DNA from: Oligosphaera ethanolica
GTDB lineage: Bacteria; Verrucomicrobiota; Lentisphaeria; Oligosphaerales; Oligosphaeraceae
DNA length: 64,000 bases
Reading direction: 5' to 3'
Assembly: GCF_030814695.1 (NCBI RefSeq)
Contig: NZ_JAUSVL010000001.1
Coordinates: 434,001-498,000, forward strand
Under the pieces are notes generated by a model, which saw only the letters and a program-made list of their open reading frames with translations, was not told the origin of the DNA and did not search any database. The position numbers were made by a program, and so were the translations under genes. Below, one piece after another: positions 28,162 to 37,190 of the stretch. How positions within the stretch are numbered: the stretch's first letter is position 1; every line of letters starts with the position of its first letter.

Positions 28162-28845
28162 CTATTCACCCGGTGGCGGCGGCGGCGGCGGCGGCGCATC
28201 ATCGCGACCCTGCGGCGGCGGCGGCGGGGCATCGTCACTGGGCGGGCCGGGCATACGGCCGCTGCCGCTGAGGAAATACTCCAGGCGCTGGGCCAGAATC
28301 TCGCTTTCCTTGGCTTCCATGGCGGTCAGGCGTTCCTGCAGGGCCTCCAGGCGCTTCTTGGAGTCCGCCAGCATGACATCAAAGCTCTCTTTGACAGCCG
28401 CTTCCAGCTCGACTTTCAGCTTGGCCTTCTCCTCGTCAGTGGCGGCTTCGCGGTACTGCTTACCCAGATCGCGGCATTTCTGCTCCAAGGCGCCGAGCTT
28501 GCTGTTGCGCATAGGCCCTTGCGGCAGCATCTTGCCAATTTCCTTATAGTAGGCCATACGGTCGCTTTTGCCCAGCGCTTCCAACCGCTCGTATTCCTTC
28601 GGGTCATCCTTCTTCAGCTTTTCCATCAGTTCGCGGATGTCCGCGCCGCGTCCCCAGCGTTCGCCGGGGCGGCGCCAATGCCGTCCTTCGCGCCCATCGC
28701 CAGGGCCGTCCTTCTCGACGTCCTGCATTGCCCCCGGCGCCTCTGGCGGCGGTGGCGGCTCTTGCGCTGCCAGCTCGGCCGTCGTCAGCCAGCATGCGGC
28801 GCTCATTGCGACTGCCAGCAGCCAGGTCCTGGTTATCGTGTACAT
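28162..28845 (-). CDS. Exported coiled-coil protein with proline-rich tail
   Basis: A 227-residue protein with a signal peptide (hydrophobic residues 8-22, cleavage near LAAQE). The mature part begins with a Pro/Glu segment, continues as a charged, largely helical domain (residues about 70-190, rich in Lys/Glu/Leu, likely coiled coil), and ends with runs of prolines separated by Asp-Asp-Ala. The size, location and helical character recall periplasmic CpxP/Spy-like or heavy-metal-resistance stress proteins, but their signature motifs are not seen. It is the third gene after the ECF sigma and anti-sigma genes, so it is probably part of the stress output or signal sensing of that pair. Confidence 0.7.
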   Translation of the reverse strand: MYTITRTWLLAVAMSAACWLTTAELAAQEPPPPPEAPGAMQDVEKDGPGDGREGRHWRRPGERWGRGADIRELMEKLKKDDPKEYERLEALGKSDRMAYYKEIGKMLPQGPMRNSKLGALEQKCRDLGKQYREAATDEEKAKLKVELEAAVKESFDVMLADSKKRLEALQERLTAMEAKESEILAQRLEYFLSGSGRMPGPPSDDAPPPPPQGRDDAPPPPPPPPGE

Positions 28846-28866
28846 AGTGACCTCCGTTTCTTTGCC

Positions 28867-29496
28867 TTACATATCACCTAACAACTCGAATTCCAATGCC
28901 ATCAGCTTCTCCCGAAAGTCCTCCAGACGGCGCTCCGTCATCCCCGGATCAAGCTGGGACGATGACGTTGCCGGCGCCTCCAACGACTCCCTGACACCCG
29001 CAATCAGCTGCGCAATGCCTTCTTCGAGATCATCCATTTCCACGTCCGTCATGGCCACGCCAAGCAGCCACAGATCGTCGTCACTCGCCACCGGCAACGC
29101 TTCACCAGCAGCCGCAGCCACGACCGGCACCGCGAAGGTCTGTTCGCCGCCGGCGGCGATTGTCATGCCGCCTGGCGTCGGCGTTTCCGGCGGCAGGCGC
29201 AACCACATGCCCAGCAGCACCAACGCCGCAACGGCCAGGGGTGCCAGCACACCGCCGCCAACGCGCAACAGCCGCCGCCAACGCCGCTGACCCGCCATGC
29301 GCTCATGCACCGCCGCCAATACCCGCTGGTCAAGCGCCGTGCTCGGGTGCACCGCATCCGCTGCCTCACCCAGGGCTAAGGCCTGCATCCGCGCAAAGCG
29401 CTCGCAGGCCGCACACTGGCCAAGGTGCTCGCGCGCTGCCGCGCTCAGTTCGCCGGTATTGCCGATCACTTCTACTTCCACATCATCGCATTTCAT
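28867..29496 (-). CDS. Zinc-type anti-sigma factor (membrane-bound)
   Basis: A 209-residue protein. The ATG at 29496 has a full AGGAGGTG upstream, so the longer frame to 29541 is not used. An H-x3-C-x2-C zinc motif (HLGQCAACERF, about residues 24-34) marks an anti-sigma domain that holds an ECF sigma factor inactive. One membrane segment (about residues 83-99, VLAPLAVAALVLLGMWL) places the remainder, including a Glu/Asp-rich tail, outside the cytoplasm. It follows the sigma gene by 41 bp on the same strand. Release of sigma would follow an envelope signal; the trigger is not known. Confidence 0.87.
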   Translation of the reverse strand: MKCDDVEVEVIGNTGELSAAAREHLGQCAACERFARMQALALGEAADAVHPSTALDQRVLAAVHERMAGQRRWRRLLRVGGGVLAPLAVAALVLLGMWLRLPPETPTPGGMTIAAGGEQTFAVPVVAAAAGEALPVASDDDLWLLGVAMTDVEMDDLEEGIAQLIAGVRESLEAPATSSSQLDPGMTERRLEDFREKLMALEFELLGDM

Positions 29497-29537
29497 CGTG
29501 CACCTCCTCGGCTGTTTGTCGCCGTTGCATCTAAATA

Positions 29538-30086
29538 TCACAAATACTCCGCCAGCATCCCGCGCAGGTTCTTGATCGCGTAGTGCATTCGCCCCAACAC
29601 GGTATTCAGGTTGGTCTGTTGCATCTCGGCTATTTCCTTGAAACTCACGCCGCGTTTCCGCAGCATCAGCACCTCGCGCTGTTCCGCCGACAGACGTTCC
29701 GTCGCCGCCGCCAGCGCTTCGTCAAAGGCCTCGCGATCCATCTCGGCATGCACCGGGGCGGCTTCCGAGGCCAATGTCTCCGGCAACTCGGTCATCGGCG
29801 CCCGGGAACGGCTGCGATAGTAGTCCATCACCAAATTGTGCGCAATGCGACACAGCCAGGCCAGCAATTTCTGCTGATCCGTGTAACGCGACCAGTTGCT
29901 TACCGCCTTCACCCACACCTGCTGAAATATGTCATCAACCTGCGATGACTCCGTCGGCATCAGCTTGTGAATGTACGAATACAGGGGCAGGCGATAGCGC
30001 TGGTACAACACCGCAAAGGCGTCCTCGTCGCCCGCACGGCTCTTCGTTACCAAGTCCATGTCATTTAGTTCGGCCAATTTGCCCAT
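29538..30086 (-). CDS. ECF-family RNA polymerase sigma factor
   Basis: A 182-residue sigma-70-family protein of ECF size. Region 2 is readable as FAVLYQRYRLPLYSYI and DDIFQQVWVKA, with LAWLCRIAHNLVMDYYR for DNA melting and -10 contact; region 4 as LSAEQREVLMLRKRG-VSFKEIAEMQQTNLNTVLGR, a helix-turn-helix for the -35 element. It is co-directional with the zinc anti-sigma gene and the exported coiled-coil gene, a classic autoregulated stress module. AGAGGTG upstream serves as ribosome binding site. The divergent transglutaminase-like gene may share the control region, but I could not define a promoter with confidence. Confidence 0.93.
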   Translation of the reverse strand: MGKLAELNDMDLVTKSRAGDEDAFAVLYQRYRLPLYSYIHKLMPTESSQVDDIFQQVWVKAVSNWSRYTDQQKLLAWLCRIAHNLVMDYYRSRSRAPMTELPETLASEAAPVHAEMDREAFDEALAAATERLSAEQREVLMLRKRGVSFKEIAEMQQTNLNTVLGRMHYAIKNLRGMLAEYL

Positions 30087-30210
30087 CAGTGCGCACCTCT
30101 GGCAATAAAACGACCAATCGCTGCTTATATTGCAAACAAACGCCCGGAATTGCCGTCAAACATCACAATGATTACCCCCAAGACCGCCACCACCAAACAA
30201 CGGTGACAAC

Positions 30211-32040
30211 ATGATGCCATTGACCTGCACAAAACCGGCCACCCCCAGACATGTCCGACCGCGCCACCCGTGGCCGGCCACGCTGCTGCTGGCCCTGTTT
30301 GTCGCCACCGGCGCCGGCAGCGGCCACGCCAACGACACCCTTGCCATCAAACTCAGCTCGCCGCCAAAAAGCAACGAGTTGCGCGCCGCCCGCTGCCAGG
30401 TCATCAGCGCCGGCGCCTGGGCAGACGGCACTGTCGCCCACGGCGAACAACTCGCCAAACTCATGAAACGCAACAACGGCCGCCTCCCGACCAGAAATCT
30501 CGCGCCGCTCCACGGCCTCTGCGACAACATCATCCTCTTCCAGCTCCTGCAAAGCGCCATGGCCAATACCGCCGCGCCACTATCGGAGTCTTTCGTCACC
30601 TGGCTCTTCGGTGACGACCACCGCAGCACGGCCTTCCTCGAACAAGTCGACCCGCAACACGATAATCTGCCCAGAGTCATCGCCATTCTCGCCGAACTCC
30701 ACCGGCTGGAAACACGCGACCCAGATGCCTTCTTCCCCCTCATGCTGGCCATCAGCGTAGTCTGGGACAGCCCACGGCCGCCTCTCCACGCCCAAATCGC
30801 CAGCCCGTCACTGCTCAGCCCCGAAGCAGTCATCGGCAATCTCTACACCTTCTTCCGCGATACCTACGCGTCGCCGCGCACAGCCATGCCACTGCGCAAC
30901 CTCACCGTCAGCGCCCTCACCTACGTCGTCGATACGCCCGTGCCCATTTCCGAGCTCGCTTGGCTCCAGGAAAACGTCCGCCCACGGCGCTGGGACGACA
31001 TCTTCGCGGCCATCCGCTACGACGACGCCCGCGCCCAGCTCGGTCAGTACTCGTGGAACAACGGCCCCTACAGCGTCGCCGCCATCCAGCAACGCGGCGG
31101 CATCTGTGTCGATCAGGCGTACTTCACCACCCTGGCCGCCCGCGCCCACGGCGTGCCCGCCATCTTCTTCGCCGGCAGCGGCAACAGCGGCGGCCACGCC
31201 TGGCTCGCGATCATGGAGCGCAATGGCAACTGGGAAATGGACATCGGCAGATTCCGCACCGGTGGCTTCACCACTGGCCATGCCACCGACCCGCAAACCG
31301 GCAGCAGCATCAGCGACCACATGCTCGCGTACACCTGCAGCCGCACTTTGCAAGCCAACCGCAGCAGCAAGGCCGATGAACTCACCCGCAGCGCCGTCGT
31401 CCTCGACAGCGCCCACTACCGCCAGGCCGCCATCGTCGCCGCCGAAATGGCGACCCAGACCCTGCCAACCCACCTCGCCGCCTGGAACCTCCGCGAACAA
31501 TGGGCAGAACCCAACAGCAAGGAACGACTCGCCGTCCTCGACCAATGCGCCAGCGCCCTCAGGCAATACCCCGATGTCGTCGCCAGCGTCCGCATCCGCC
31601 AGGCCGCCATCCTCCGCGCCCAAAACCAACACCAACAAGCCGATCGACTCCTCAAAACCCTCCCCGCCAAAGTCGGCCGCCGCGACGACCTCGCCCGTGC
31701 CGTCGGCATCGACCAAGTCGATGCCGCACTGGCCCAAAACAAGCCCGAGGAAGCCCGCAAAATCCTCGAAAAACTCCTCACCCAACAGAAAAACCAGGGC
31801 GCAAAAACCTTCGGCCTCGTCGAAACCTACCTCAATCTCACCCGCGATACCGACCAAACCAACGAAGCCGTGCGCTTCCTCAAACGATACCTCCCCAGCC
31901 TGCAACGACACTCCGACCAAAACATCGACCGCGACCCACGTTTCACCAATATCTTCGATCAGTTCCTCTACCAGGCATATATCAACAACGGCGATGATAA
32001 ACAGGCCGAACGTCTCCTCAAACGCGCCCAACGCAAATAA
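30211..32040 (+). CDS. Exported transglutaminase-like protein with TPR-like tail
   Basis: A 609-residue protein with a signal peptide (hydrophobic residues 24-36, cleavage near GHAN). The transglutaminase-like core is complete: Cys299 in GGICVDQA, His329 in GGHAWLA and Asp344 in EMDIG form the expected Cys-His-Asp triad. Residues from about 400 to the end are helical repeats of TPR type. Bacterial proteins of this class act as peptidases or crosslinking enzymes in the envelope; the target is unknown. It is divergent from the ECF sigma operon across a 124 bp region and is followed by a tandem repeat. Confidence 0.83.
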   Translation: MMPLTCTKPATPRHVRPRHPWPATLLLALFVATGAGSGHANDTLAIKLSSPPKSNELRAARCQVISAGAWADGTVAHGEQLAKLMKRNNGRLPTRNLAPLHGLCDNIILFQLLQSAMANTAAPLSESFVTWLFGDDHRSTAFLEQVDPQHDNLPRVIAILAELHRLETRDPDAFFPLMLAISVVWDSPRPPLHAQIASPSLLSPEAVIGNLYTFFRDTYASPRTAMPLRNLTVSALTYVVDTPVPISELAWLQENVRPRRWDDIFAAIRYDDARAQLGQYSWNNGPYSVAAIQQRGGICVDQAYFTTLAARAHGVPAIFFAGSGNSGGHAWLAIMERNGNWEMDIGRFRTGGFTTGHATDPQTGSSISDHMLAYTCSRTLQANRSSKADELTRSAVVLDSAHYRQAAIVAAEMATQTLPTHLAAWNLREQWAEPNSKERLAVLDQCASALRQYPDVVASVRIRQAAILRAQNQHQQADRLLKTLPAKVGRRDDLARAVGIDQVDAALAQNKPEEARKILEKLLTQQKNQGAKTFGLVETYLNLTRDTDQTNEAVRFLKRYLPSLQRHSDQNIDRDPRFTNIFDQFLYQAYINNGDDKQAERLLKRAQRK

Positions 32041-32061
32041 TGCCGCCGGGACGGCGGCGCT

Positions 32062-32156
32062 CCCCGAAGTCCCCGACGTCGGCCAAGCAGCCCCCGAAGT
32101 CCCCGACGTCCGCCAAGCAGCCCCCGAAGTCCCCGACGTCCGCCAAGCAGCCCCCA
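32062..32156. repeat. 30 bp tandem repeat after the transglutaminase-like gene
   Basis: Three copies of a 30 bp unit containing CCCCGAAGTCCCCGACGTC and GCCAAGCAG, starting about 22 bp after the stop codon. Only one base differs between units 1 and 2. Frames through it give Pro/Ala repeats and are not considered genes. Confidence 0.85.
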
Positions 32157-32190
32157 GCATCCAATGCGTCAATCCCCACAAGTCCCCAGC

Positions 32191-32244
32191 GTCCCCATGG
32201 TCCAATCCATGGGACCATGCCTCATGAGTCGTGAGTCCTCGCCC
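32191..32244 (+). repeat. 54 bp dispersed repeat, inverted copy at 35878-35932
   Basis: This segment, containing ATGGTCCAATCCATGGGACC, recurs almost unchanged in the opposite orientation at 35878-35932. It includes a short palindrome (ATGGTCC...GGACCAT). The two copies flank the ROK kinase and giant membrane-protein genes. Confidence 0.85.
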
Positions 32245-32426
32245 CTGCGCTGCCGCCGCCAATCAGTCCCACCGGTCCCGGGCGTCCCCACAGTACCAGG
32301 TCCCCTCGCTCTTTTCACCTCCTGACGGTTGCGGGAAAGCCATCGGCTAGTACATTATCCGGCATTCGTTCCCATACACTAACAAAAGCCTCTCTTTTCC
32401 CTGAACCAACCAAGCAAGGAAGTACC

Positions 32427-33425
32427 ATGAGCAGCGATAACACCAACGTCCTCGGCATTGATATCGGCGGAACCAAAATTGCCGTCTGCATCACTGACGC
32501 AAAAGGCAATATCCTGGCCAGCGACCGCATCGCCAGCGGTGCTGCCGCACCCTACGAAGAAGCCCTGCCACAGGTCGTCTACCTCGCCCAGGCGCTGATC
32601 AAAAAGGCCGGTCTCAAGCACGACGACATCAGCGGCTGCGGCATCTGCGCCCCCGGCCCCCTCGACATGGCCGGCGGCCGCATCATGAAGTCCCCCAATA
32701 TGTCGTGGGACGCCGTGCCCATCCGCGACGACCTCGTCGCCGGCCTCAGCATGCCCGTCTTCATGGACAACGACGCCAACGCCGGTGTCCTCGCCGAGTG
32801 GTTTTTCGGCTGCGCCAAAGGCAAAACCGATGTCATCTACCTCACCATGAGCACCGGCGTCGGCGGCGGCATTGTCGCCGGCGGCAAACTCCTCGCCGGC
32901 ACCACCGGCATTGCCGGCGAGCTCGGTCATATCGTCCTCGACCCCAACGGCCCCCTCTGCGGCTGCGGCCAACTCGGCTGCCTCGAAGCGTTCTGCGGCG
33001 GCCGCAGCGTCGCCCTGCAGTTGCAGGACAAACTCCGCTTCCGCCCCGACCACGCCATGTACCGCCTGCCCGATGTCCAGGGCAAGCTCGAAAACCTCAA
33101 CTTCCAGGCGGTCCGCGAAGGCGCCAAACTCGGCATTCCGCTCGCCGTCGAAATGTGGAACGAAATCTGCCTGCGCCTCGCCCAGGGCATCGGCATCTGC
33201 ATGGTCACCTTCAACCCGCAGATGATCGTCCTCGGCACCGCCGCCTTCTACGCCGGCGACTTCATGCTCCAGCCCGTCCTCGCCCAACTCCCGCGCTTCG
33301 CGTGGAAGGAATTCCGTGACAGCTGCGAGGTCTGCATCACCGGCCTCGGCCCCAAAGTCGGCGAGCTGGCTGGCGCCTCGGTCGCCCTCAACGGTCTCTA
33401 CGAAGCCGGCAAAATCACTCTGTGA
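32427..33425 (+). CDS. ROK-family sugar kinase (glucokinase-like)
   Basis: A 332-residue ROK protein. The N-terminal phosphate-binding motif is LGIDIGGTKIAV (residues about 7-18), the catalytic Asp lies in MDNDANAG, and the ROK zinc site is readable as GELGHIVLDPNG followed by CGCGQLGCLE (one His and three Cys). No DNA-binding domain precedes it, so it is an enzyme rather than a repressor. It should phosphorylate glucose or a related sugar with ATP in the cytoplasm. AAGGAAGT precedes the ATG. A strong hairpin follows the stop codon. Confidence 0.92.
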   Translation: MSSDNTNVLGIDIGGTKIAVCITDAKGNILASDRIASGAAAPYEEALPQVVYLAQALIKKAGLKHDDISGCGICAPGPLDMAGGRIMKSPNMSWDAVPIRDDLVAGLSMPVFMDNDANAGVLAEWFFGCAKGKTDVIYLTMSTGVGGGIVAGGKLLAGTTGIAGELGHIVLDPNGPLCGCGQLGCLEAFCGGRSVALQLQDKLRFRPDHAMYRLPDVQGKLENLNFQAVREGAKLGIPLAVEMWNEICLRLAQGIGICMVTFNPQMIVLGTAAFYAGDFMLQPVLAQLPRFAWKEFRDSCEVCITGLGPKVGELAGASVALNGLYEAGKITL

Positions 33426-33453
33426 GCCGCTGCTCCGCCAACACCTGATCGCC

Positions 33454-33483
33454 CGGGGAGCGGATGACATCGTCCGCTCCCCG
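33454..33483 (+). terminator. Hairpin after the ROK kinase gene
   Basis: An 11 bp perfect stem (CGGGGAGCGGA pairing with TCCGCTCCCCG) with an 8-base loop starts 29 bp after the kinase stop codon. The following GTATGTTT is only weakly T-rich, so it may be a terminator or an mRNA-stabilising hairpin between the kinase and the next gene. Confidence 0.5.
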
Positions 33484-33530
33484 TATGTTTCCGCAACGTC
33501 CTCGCCTGCTCAACCGGGGGAATGCCACTC

Positions 33531-35621
33531 ATGACCAAGCGCGCCATGCTGTTAGGCTTGCTCGCCGTGCTCTTCATCTGCGGCACCGGCTATATCAATG
33601 ACCGGGTTCTCAACCTCGAAAGCATCAGCAACGGCCACCAGCTGCCCATTCTCGTCATCGGCATTCTCATGCTGGTCGTCCTCGCCATCAATCCCCTGCT
33701 GGGACGGCGACGCCTGCGCAGCGCCGAACTCGCCCTGATCGTCACCCTCAGCGCCTGCTCCTGCGGCATCCCCGGCCGCGCCCTCATGGAGCAGTTCGCC
33801 CAGATCGTCGTCATGCCCTACCACTGGGAACGCATCACCCCGGGCTGGCAAAGCAAAAATATGCTCGAGTACTTCCCCGCCGGCTCCCTCGTCGATCCCG
33901 AGCCGCAGGACGAAGTCGTCAACCGCTTCGTCACCGGCTCCGACAAGGCGGTCCGGCCCGCCGAGTCCTTCCACGAGTGGCTCGGCATCAAGCTCAGGCA
34001 AGTGCCCTGGCAACAATGGCGGCCACCGCTGTTCACCTGGCTGCCGCTCATCTTCCTGACCACCATCGCCATGGCCTGCATGGGCCTCGTCGTCCACCGG
34101 CAATGGGCCGACCACGAGCATCTCCAATACCCCATCGCCGATTTCACCAACGCCATCCTCGCCCAAGACGAGGGCAAGATCTACAACCAGCTCTTCCTCA
34201 ACAAGCGCTTCTGGCTCGGCTTCGCCATCGTCTTGGCCATCCGCGTCAACAACGGCCTCTACCAGTGGTTCCCCGAAGAGATGATCCCCGTGAAAATGAC
34301 CCACTCGCTCTGGCCCTTCGCCGCCAAATGGCCCGCACTACACCGCAACCCCTGGGCCTACGGCCTCATGCGCATCGAATTCTTCCCCCTAGTCACCGCC
34401 TTCGCTTTCTTCCTCAGCTCGGAAATATCCTTCACCCTCGGTGTCTCGCAAATCCTCTGGGCCTGCTTCTGCATACCCGTCGTCGGCCTCGGCATCAGCA
34501 TGAACACCGACTACGAAATCGGCGGTTGGCAAGGCTGGCACCGCGCCGGCAGCTACACCGCCTTCACCATCATGCTGCTCTACTCCGGCCGGCACTACTA
34601 CCTCGGCGTCCTCAAAGAAGCGCTCTTCCTCAGCAAACTCACGCTGCGACGGCATGCCGCTGCCGTCTCCAGCGCGGGCCGCAGCGCCCCCGGCGCTGCC
34701 ACCGCCATGCGCATCCTCATGATCAGCTGCCTGGGACTTTTCCTCCTCACCGTCCGCCTCGGCCTGACCTGGCCCATCGCCATCGGCGTCATCGCGCTCA
34801 TGCTCATGATCTTCCTCGTCGTCGCGCGCATCAGCGCCGAAACCGGCATGTTCTTCATCCAGCCCGGCTGGCAGCCCTTCGGCGCCCTCATGGCCCTCTT
34901 CGGCGGCTTCGCCATCGGGCCGACAGCAATCGTCATCTCCTCGCTCTTCTGCGCGGTGCTCTGTGTCGACCAATGCCAGGCGCTGCTGCCCTACTTCATC
35001 AACGGCCTCAAACTGGGCGATCGGACCCGCATCAGCCCCGTCGCCATGACCCGCGCCGTCCTGGGCACCTACCTCATCGGCATCATCGTCGCCGTCTTCA
35101 CGGTCATCATTGTCTCCTACGACTTCGGCACCCCTGTCCAATACCACTGGTCCTACCAACGTCTGCCGACCCTGCCCTTCCGCGCCGCCGAACCGGTTCT
35201 CCTCCAGCTCAAGGCCACCGGCACCCTCGAGGCATCCGAAGCCCTGACCGGCTGGCAGCGCCTCCTCGCCATCCAGCCCAGTTCGACCTTCCTCTGGGCC
35301 GCCGGCATGGGCTTCATCGGCGTCCTCCTCTTCAGCATCCTCCGCCTGCGCCTGCGCTGGTGGCCCCTGCATCCATGCATGTTCCTCATCTGGGCGACCT
35401 ACCCCATCACCGTCATGTCGCACGCCATCCTCTTCGGCTGGCTCATCAAAAAACTCTGCGTGCGCTTCGGCGGCAACCGCCTCGTCCTCCAACTCAAACC
35501 GCTGGCCGTCGGCGTCATCGCCGCTGACATCGTCGGTGCCCTCATCTTCATGATCGCCGGCGCCATATTCTTCTTCGTCACCGGCGATCAGCCCAAATCA
35601 TACCGCTACTTCCCACGCTGA
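33531..35621 (+). CDS. Large polytopic membrane protein (DUF6785/6784-like)
   Basis: A 696-residue integral membrane protein with roughly 12-14 hydrophobic segments, the first at residues 4-20 and the last near the C-terminus. It resembles the large uncharacterised membrane proteins annotated as DUF6785/DUF6784 in Planctomycetota and Lentisphaerota, sometimes compared with oligopeptide-transporter-like proteins. Motifs such as NPLLGRRRLRSAELALIV and PYHWERITPGW follow the pattern I recall for that group. The ATG at 33531 was preferred over 33522 because GGGGGA then sits at ribosome-binding distance. It ends at a clear terminator. Its function is unknown; uptake of a compound phosphorylated by the ROK kinase is possible. 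Confidence 0.7.
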   Translation: MTKRAMLLGLLAVLFICGTGYINDRVLNLESISNGHQLPILVIGILMLVVLAINPLLGRRRLRSAELALIVTLSACSCGIPGRALMEQFAQIVVMPYHWERITPGWQSKNMLEYFPAGSLVDPEPQDEVVNRFVTGSDKAVRPAESFHEWLGIKLRQVPWQQWRPPLFTWLPLIFLTTIAMACMGLVVHRQWADHEHLQYPIADFTNAILAQDEGKIYNQLFLNKRFWLGFAIVLAIRVNNGLYQWFPEEMIPVKMTHSLWPFAAKWPALHRNPWAYGLMRIEFFPLVTAFAFFLSSEISFTLGVSQILWACFCIPVVGLGISMNTDYEIGGWQGWHRAGSYTAFTIMLLYSGRHYYLGVLKEALFLSKLTLRRHAAAVSSAGRSAPGAATAMRILMISCLGLFLLTVRLGLTWPIAIGVIALMLMIFLVVARISAETGMFFIQPGWQPFGALMALFGGFAIGPTAIVISSLFCAVLCVDQCQALLPYFINGLKLGDRTRISPVAMTRAVLGTYLIGIIVAVFTVIIVSYDFGTPVQYHWSYQRLPTLPFRAAEPVLLQLKATGTLEASEALTGWQRLLAIQPSSTFLWAAGMGFIGVLLFSILRLRLRWWPLHPCMFLIWATYPITVMSHAILFGWLIKKLCVRFGGNRLVLQLKPLAVGVIAADIVGALIFMIAGAIFFFVTGDQPKSYRYFPR

Positions 35622-35651
35622 CCCCATCCGCAAATAACAGCACCCAGCCCC

Positions 35652-35681
35652 GCCGGCAAGCGCCCTCTCGCCGGCTTTTTT
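35652..35681 (+). terminator. Rho-independent terminator after the large membrane-protein gene
   Basis: GCCGGC, a 12-base loop, GCCGGC, then six T residues, starting 31 bp after the stop codon. The T run ends exactly where the terminal motif of the next repeat element begins. Confidence 0.8.
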
Positions 35682-36111
35682 GTAATCGATCAGTGACCAC
35701 CCCGGCGGGGAATACACCGGGGACAATTTGCAGGAAACCCACGGCCAACCGCCGCCCAACCATCCGACCTTGATTTCCGCCGACCTTTGCGGCAGCGGGT
35801 TTCATAGGAGCGATTGATAATGGCCGGTCTCAGAGGACGACTGGGACCATGGGGACGACTTGGCGACGGCGCGCACTGGGGCGAGGACTCACGGACTCAT
35901 GAGGCATGGTCCCATGGATTGGACCGTAGGGACTTTCTGGACCATGGGGAAGGACGCCCTGGACACCGGGGACCGGTTGTGGACTACTTGGACGCCGGGA
36001 ACTGAATGGCGGTGTCCATAGCGTCCATGGTGTCCATAAAAACGCCCACAGGGTCCCGCCAGTCAAGAGGCGGCACTGGCAACCGGCTATTCTCAATGAC
36101 TGACCGATCAC
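35682..36111. mobile_element. Candidate MITE-like element, 430 bp (degenerate)
   Basis: The left end reads GTAATCGATCAGT and the right end, on the other strand, GTGATCGGTCAGT: 11 of 13 bases agree. The flanks GCTTTTTT and GTTTTTTT agree at 7 of 8 positions, which would fit an 8 bp target duplication into a T run. The first 129 bp are the same as the repeat at 27615-27742 and the interior includes the inverted copy of 32191-32244. No transposase is encoded. Confidence 0.5.
35878..35932 (-). repeat. 54-55 bp dispersed repeat, inverted copy of 32191-32244
   Basis: The reverse complement matches 32191-32244 at all but two or three positions, with one inserted base in the GAGTCCGTGAGTCC part. It lies inside the candidate MITE-like element. 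Confidence 0.85.
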
Positions 36112-36238
36112 GTTTTTTTTTTTGCCCGACAGCTGCTGCCCCTTGTTGCTATACTGACAAGGTGGTATAATGACTCGTGCCTATCGTTTGCGACCATGTG
36201 ATATAACCCCACCACACGTCTGCGAAGGGATCTTAGTC

Positions 36239-36952
36239 ATGAAACGTTGCTTCACCCTCATCGAACTGCTCGTTGTGATTGCGATCATCGCCATCCTGGC
36301 CGCCATGCTCCTCCCGGCACTCTCCAAAGCCCGCGAGAAATCCCGCGCCATCGCCTGTGTCAACAACCTAAAGCAAATCGGCGTGCAGTGCGCCCTCTAC
36401 GCCAGCGACAATGACGACAACATTCCCGTCAAATTCACTTACGGCCAAAACGTCAACCACTGGGGCGTCTGCCTCATGTACGGCCTTACCGGCAAAACGA
36501 CGCTGGACAAAACCTTCTTCTGCCCCAGCGCCATGCCACCAACCCTAAGCACCACCAATTCTTACGGCCAGCGCTATAACACCACCCTCTTCGGCAGCGC
36601 CTGGGAAAGCACCCAGGGTAACCCCAGTATAACCAGTTCCGTCACCGTCGGCGGCTCCGCTCAGACCGCGGCTTGCCTCAGCCAGATCAAGGCCACCCAG
36701 CCCAGCAGCTACCCGCATGTCTTCGACTCGATCTTCTTCACTAGCCTGGCCGCACCCAACGGTGGCGCATCCGCCTACTGCGTCTACTCCGGCAACCGCG
36801 GCATCGTCTTCCGCCATAACGGCGCCACCAACTCACTATTCCTTGACGGCCACGTCCTCAGTGCCACCATCGGCACTTTCAAAGCCGCAATGGGCCCCGG
36901 TGCCGATTTCACCAATATCCTGGTCAAACCCGATGCGTCAGGATACCTCTAA
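36239..36952 (+). CDS. Type IV pilin-like (pseudopilin) protein with H-X9-DG motif
   Basis: A 237-residue protein. The ATG at 36239, with AAGGGA upstream, starts a type III signal sequence: MKRC then [20 protein letters not shown], cut by prepilin peptidase before Phe5 with Glu at mature position 5. Near the C-terminus [15 protein letters not shown] gives the His-x9-Asp-Gly motif of a PVC-associated pseudopilin family. Many paralogues of these usually occur per genome and are thought to form or decorate secretion or surface structures. It stands alone between two terminator-like structures with no pilus assembly genes nearby. Confidence 0.92.
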   Translation: MKRCFTLIELLVVIAIIAILAAMLLPALSKAREKSRAIACVNNLKQIGVQCALYASDNDDNIPVKFTYGQNVNHWGVCLMYGLTGKTTLDKTFFCPSAMPPTLSTTNSYGQRYNTTLFGSAWESTQGNPSITSSVTVGGSAQTAACLSQIKATQPSSYPHVFDSIFFTSLAAPNGGASAYCVYSGNRGIVFRHNGATNSLFLDGHVLSATIGTFKAAMGPGADFTNILVKPDASGYL

Positions 36953-36999
36953 GCGACGCCCCATAAAGCCCCGCCGTTAGCGGCCGTGTCAGCAACCAC

Positions 37000-37048
37000 C
37001 AACGCCCGCCAGGCCAACCCGCAAAGAGCCCGGCGAGCGTTGTTTTTT
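37000..37048 (+). terminator. Rho-independent terminator after the pseudopilin gene
   Basis: An imperfect stem opens CAACGC and closes GCGTTG, with GCC/GGC and GGC/GCC inner pairs, followed directly by TTTTTT. It lies 48 bp after the stop codon. Confidence 0.75.
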
Positions 37049-37190
37049 GCCCTTGAGGGGTTACATTTACTGCTTCATTTTTGCCACCGTTTTTGACTAG
37101 CACGGCGGCATTTTATCCCCGCAGCCCAGGCCACCCACTCGCGGCTTGGACTGGCTTGTGACGACATGGAGCGAAAGGGCGTGTGTGACC

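Noticed and set aside
30808..32262. 484-codon open frame on the minus strand
   Set aside because: Antisense to the transglutaminase-like gene and extends into a tandem repeat; composition is Gly/Ala/Val-rich without motifs.
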